From Kitasatospora phosalacinea (GTDB lineage Bacteria > Actinomycetota > Actinomycetes > Streptomycetales > Streptomycetaceae): DNA of 15,933 nucleotides. Each line of letters opens with the position of its first letter. The first letter of the stretch is position 1. Below, piece after piece: positions 13,981 through 15,933 of this stretch. The DNA is taken from contig NZ_JNYE01000136.1 in the NCBI RefSeq assembly GCF_000717185.1, forward strand, positions 1-15,933, written 5' to 3'. The translations under genes and the position numbers were made by a program. The notes beneath the pieces were generated by a model. That model had not been told where the DNA came from, searched no databases, and saw only the letters and a list, made by a program, of their open reading frames with translations.

Positions 13981-13997
13981 GTTAAGTCCGTTTCTGG
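13981..13997 (+). repeat. Left terminal inverted repeat of the IS
   Basis: This 17-bp arm matches 15309-15325 perfectly in reverse complement; the match ends at the 18th base. It contains the stop codon of the passenger gene (TAA on the minus strand, plus-strand 13982-13984). Confidence 0.9.
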
Positions 13998-14380
13998 TAG
14001 CGGCCGCGTCCAGGTTGGTCGAGGATTCCCTGGCGGACGAGTCGTCCCAGGCGGGAGCGGGTGACGTTGATCGAGGGCTCGTCGGTGGGCAGGCCGAGGA
14101 GTTCGTGTAGTTCGCGAACCCGGAAGACCTGCCGGGGATGCTCGTTGAAGGCGGTCACGATGCGCTGGTAGACGGTGGCGGTCTCCGCGGAGGCCGGTTC
14201 GTGGTCGGGCAGGGCGAGGGCGTCGATGACCTTGCCGGTGGTGACGATCTCGGCGAGGCGGGCCTCGACCTCGGTGAGGGCGCTGGTGAGTTGGTCGATC
14301 TGTTCGCGCAGGTAGTCGGCGCGTGCGGCGGTCTCGTCGTGTTCGGCCTGCAGCAGCCGCAGGAGTTCGGTGACGTTCAC
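13982..14380 (-). CDS. IS passenger: coiled-coil plus winged-helix protein, 132 aa
   Basis: This gene starts at GTG 14380, overlapping the transposase stop by four bases (GTGA), so its translation is probably coupled. Residues about 5-55 are a heptad-like coiled coil (LLRLLQAEHDETAARADYL, then EQIDQLTSALTEVEARLAEI). Residues about 65-132 look like a winged helix (QVFRVRELHELLGLP, then VTRSRLGRLVRQGILDQ, then a GRGRYQKRT wing and end). The stop TAA falls in the TTAA at the IS boundary. A dimeric DNA-binding protein carried by the IS would suit regulation of transposase, end binding or target choice; none is proven. I recall similar small proteins beside streptomycete IS5-like transposases, but cannot verify that here. 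The downstream position argues that it is part of the element, not of the host gene. Confidence 0.8.
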   Translation of the reverse strand: MNVTELLRLLQAEHDETAARADYLREQIDQLTSALTEVEARLAEIVTTGKVIDALALPDHEPASAETATVYQRIVTAFNEHPRQVFRVRELHELLGLPTDEPSINVTRSRLGRLVRQGILDQPGRGRYQKRT

Positions 14381-15231
14381 GCGGCCAGCTCGACGTCGTC
14401 GCGCCAGGCGGGGCTGGGGGTGGTGAGGCGGCGGATCATGCCGGCGGTGGAGGCCCAGTAGACACGGAAGGCGGCGTTGTCCAGCCGGTGGTCGTAGTCG
14501 CGGGCCAGGCGCCGGTGGAGCATGAGGGTGCCGTTGACCTGCTCGACCACCCATCGCTTCGGTTGCGGGACGAACCCCTTGCCCGTGTCGTCGGGGTTGC
14601 GCCGGACCACCTCGACGGTGATGTCCTTCACCGCCCCGTGGATGATCACGGCGTCCTTGAAGCCCTGGTCGACCAATGCCTTCTCCAGGCGCATCCCGCA
14701 CCGCTGGGCCACCTGGTCCAGCAGAGCGATGCCGGCCTCGTTGTCGTGCGCGCTCGCGGCGAGGACCACCACGCCGATGACCAGGCCCAGCACGTCGACG
14801 GCCAGTCCCCGCTTCCTGCCGGGCGTCTTCTTGTTCACGTCCAGCCCCGTGGTCTCCTTCGGCACCCCGGCCGCCGCACGGACGGACTGGGTGTCGATGA
14901 TCACCAGGAACGGGTCCTCTAATCGACGGGCCCGCTCCCGCACCTGGCAGCGCAGGATCTCCTGGATCCGCTGGTCGAGACCGTCCTGGCGCCACAGGGT
15001 GAAGTAGTAGAACACCGCCGACCAGGCCGGTAAGTCGTGCGGCAGGAGCCGCCACTGACACCCCGTCCTGTTCTGGTACAGCAGCGCGTTCACGACCTCG
15101 CGCAGATCGCAGGAGCCCGGGTCCCCGGTCGCCGACCGAGACACCCGCTCCTGCTTCCAGGCGGTGACCAGTGGCTCGATCAAGGCCCACTGCCCGTCGG
15201 ACAAGTCCGTTGAGTACGGCATCCGTTTCAT
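14377..15231 (-). CDS. IS5-family DDE transposase
   Basis: The 284-aa product cuts and joins the IS ends. The N-terminal PYSTDLSDGQWALIEPL is the typical start of IS5-type transposases, followed by GCQWRLLPHDLPAWSAVFYY. Counted from ATG 15231, the DDE residues are D113 (IIDTQSV), D188 (LVDQGF) and E230 (RWVVEQVNG), with LMLHRRLARDYDH after the Glu. The GRKRGLAVDVLGLVIGV strand is also characteristic. ATG 15252 is an alternative start that adds seven residues, and 15222 would remove three; the conserved region begins after all of them. It is a single intact frame without a programmed frameshift, unlike IS427-type members that split the gene. Overlap with the passenger gene indicates one transcript from near the right IS end. 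Confidence 0.92.
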   Translation of the reverse strand: MKRMPYSTDLSDGQWALIEPLVTAWKQERVSRSATGDPGSCDLREVVNALLYQNRTGCQWRLLPHDLPAWSAVFYYFTLWRQDGLDQRIQEILRCQVRERARRLEDPFLVIIDTQSVRAAAGVPKETTGLDVNKKTPGRKRGLAVDVLGLVIGVVVLAASAHDNEAGIALLDQVAQRCGMRLEKALVDQGFKDAVIIHGAVKDITVEVVRRNPDDTGKGFVPQPKRWVVEQVNGTLMLHRRLARDYDHRLDNAAFRVYWASTAGMIRRLTTPSPAWRDDVELAA

Positions 15232-15308
15232 GCCCGGCCCCATCATGCACACGACACCGCAGTCAGCCCGAACGGCCCCCTACCCACGAACGGGCGATAC
15301 CAGATCAT

Positions 15309-15325
15309 CCAGAAACGGACTTAAC
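15309..15325 (-). repeat. Right terminal inverted repeat of the IS
   Basis: This is the perfect inverted partner of 13981-13997, lying 77 bases upstream of the transposase start. It also supplies the TAA at which the truncated secreted-protein frame ends (plus-strand 15321-15323). Confidence 0.9.
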
Positions 15326-15494
15326 GCCCTCTGAGGTCCTTCACTCCCTTCACGGCTCCCGCGGAGGGCTTGCTGGGCTTCCATGGCTGGTACGCATCCG
15401 TAGCCTGGGCCGGGATCGCGATCAATGCGGACACCAGTACTGCTGCGGAAGCTCCTACCAACCACTGCTGAAATACTTTTTGACGAAACGTCAT
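15321..15494 (-). pseudogene. 5' fragment of a secreted-protein gene cut at the IS
   Basis: The frame starts at ATG 15494 (MTFRQKVFQQWLVG...), or nine bases earlier at 15503, and runs into the IS end, stopping at TAA in TTAA. The first 33 or so residues form a clear Sec signal peptide: basic start, hydrophobic core (ASAAVLVSALIAIP) and AQA cleavage site. The rest (TDAYQPWKPSKPSAGAVKGV) is a Pro/Lys-rich mature N-terminus, of the kind found at the start of large wall-associated or Rhs/YD-repeat proteins in Streptomyces; that resemblance is from memory and tentative. A strong promoter lies just upstream, so a short exported peptide could still be made. ATG 15539 was rejected as start because it lies in that promoter. 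The 3' part is missing from the window. Confidence 0.65.
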
Positions 15495-15517
15495 ATTTAT
15501 CATTTGATGATGCGTCA

Positions 15518-15546
15518 AGTATAGTTCTTCAACGTCCACTTGTCAT
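15518..15546 (-). promoter_or_regulatory. Near-consensus promoter of truncated secreted-protein gene
   Basis: On the minus strand, ATGACA (15541-15546) and TATACT (15518-15523) are separated by exactly 17 bases, close to the housekeeping consensus. The predicted transcript begins near 15511, leaving a leader of 8-17 bases before ATG 15503 or 15494. No clear Shine-Dalgarno sequence lies in the AT-rich leader. Confidence 0.7.
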
Positions 15547-15884
15547 CTTTCCTGGCGAGGCATGTGCATTTTTTCGTCTCTTTTATTAGCTGCGCGAGGG
15601 CAGCACGGATTCCCCGACTCGGTGTCCGATGTCGGGTTTGATGGTGATCATGGCAAGGGTTGCCATCTGCCGTCACCAGCCAAGTTGGTCCCATCTAGCC
15701 AATTTTGCGAACTCTTTGCCTAGGGTTCGCCTGACATAGCGGGCAAATATCCGACAAGATCCTCAATTTGCTTCGAAGAGTCGCCTAGGTGACCTCCGGT
15801 CAAGTCCTGCCGTATGCGATTCTCCTGCCGGATGTCGGCGCCTGCCGTCATCCGTTCCGTGAACGAAAGGGCTGGGGGCTTCCT
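15547..15884. other. Intergenic region between divergent secreted-protein genes
   Basis: I find no supported gene in these 338 bases. They are markedly less GC-rich than the rest of the window, with T-rich runs near 15570-15588. They contain a perfect 7-bp palindrome with GGG spacer (15650-15666), TGACC-TCC-GGTCA (15790-15802), and two copies of GCCTAGG about 66 bases apart (near 15718 and 15784). The region probably holds the promoter and operators of the gene starting at 15885. A CTGACA with CAAGAT 18 bases on (about 15732-15761) is a weak promoter candidate. Confidence 0.5.
15650..15666. promoter_or_regulatory. 17-bp palindrome, candidate operator
   Basis: ATGGCAA, GGG, TTGCCAT form a perfect inverted repeat with a 3-base centre, the size of a dimeric regulator site. 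It lies between two divergent genes for exported proteins, about 220 bases from the right-hand one and about 105 bases upstream of the left-hand promoter. No T-run follows, so it is not an obvious terminator. Confidence 0.35.
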
Positions 15885-15933
15885 GTGCCACCTTCCACAC
15901 CAACAAGACGTGTGCTCGCCGCAGCGCTCGGCG
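15885..15933 (+). CDS. N-terminus of an exported protein, cut by window end
   Basis: GTG 15885 follows GGGGG at 15874-15878, itself preceded by AAAGGG, a good ribosome-binding region. It opens a frame reading VPPSTPTRRVLAAALG up to the window edge. A twin-arginine pair followed by an Ala/Leu hydrophobic run is typical of an actinobacterial Tat or Sec signal peptide. Only 16 residues are visible, so the mature protein cannot be named. The gene diverges from the truncated secreted-protein fragment. Confidence 0.55.
   Translation, partial: MPPSTPTRRVLAAALG

Larger units (their letters stand above)
13981..15325 (-). mobile_element. IS5-family insertion sequence with passenger gene
   Basis: The element is bounded by a perfect 17-bp inverted repeat, GTTAAGTCCGTTTCTGG, at 13981-13997 and, inverted, at 15309-15325. 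TTAA lies at both ends. Because TTAA is palindromic it may be the target duplication (IS5 groups commonly use YTAR-type targets) or part of the repeat. If it is the duplication, the empty site was GTTAAC. Two coupled minus-strand genes fill the element: a DDE transposase and a 132-aa coiled-coil/winged-helix protein. The transposase looks intact, so the copy may be active or recent. It separates the relaxase region from a truncated secreted-protein gene. Confidence 0.88.

Noticed and set aside
15171..15524. Plus-strand frame across the right IS end
   Set aside because: It crosses the IS boundary, is antisense to the transposase start and the signal-peptide gene, and shows no coding bias.
15586..15666. 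26-codon minus-strand frame starting in the 15650-15666 palindrome
   Set aside because: It has no ribosome-binding site, is very short, and starts inside a likely operator.

Overview
The window is very GC-rich. Its third codon positions are strongly G/C, starts are often GTG, and its gene families are typical of Streptomyces and relatives, so I read it as an accessory replicon (plasmid or integrated conjugative element) from a streptomycete-like actinomycete. The basis is the MOBF-type relaxase/helicase, the DUF932 and DUF2637 proteins, the compact row of small orphan genes, and an IS5-type insertion at the right edge. No replication, partition, coupling-protein (TraD/TraB) or type IV secretion gene is visible, so the transfer machinery is either outside the window or absent.

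Left part (1-6678, all + strand): a palindrome-rich GC stretch; the 3' part of an unknown Cys/His-containing protein; an unknown 174-aa protein; then an apparent operon driven by a near-consensus promoter (TTGACT-17-TAATAT at 1263-1291). The operon encodes a DUF932 protein, two small unknown proteins, a four-helix DUF2637 membrane protein with a cytoplasmic HTH-like tail, and two tandem, translationally coupled PP-loop (PAPS-reductase-like) enzymes. Each enzyme carries one upstream Cys and a C-terminal CxxC. Short gaps between genes hold strong hairpins, two of them with the same AGGGCAA loop.

Middle part (6679-8729): a predicted three-way-junction RNA/DNA structure, a multi-HTH protein, a 19-bp perfect-stem terminator between convergent genes, a minus-strand coiled-coil/HTH protein, and a 288-bp divergent region. 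That region contains four phased 10-bp repeats and several hairpins and is the best candidate for the origin of transfer.

Right part (8730-15933): a 1674-aa MOBF relaxase with a three-His metal site, an SF1 helicase domain and three degenerate helical repeats in its C-terminal part. A 1.34-kb IS5-family element follows. It carries its transposase plus a coupled coiled-coil/winged-helix passenger gene whose stop codon lies in the TTAA at the element boundary. The IS abuts the 5' end of a secreted-protein gene, leaving only its signal peptide and about 25 more residues. The last 49 bases begin another exported protein.

How the parts may work together (inference): the divergent relaxase/accessory pair with the repeats between them would be a relaxosome. 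The DUF932-DUF2637-PP-loop operon is a cargo or maintenance module of unknown function, and its paired three-Cys PP-loop enzymes suggest sulfur transfer or nucleotide modification. It is the most promising undescribed system here.
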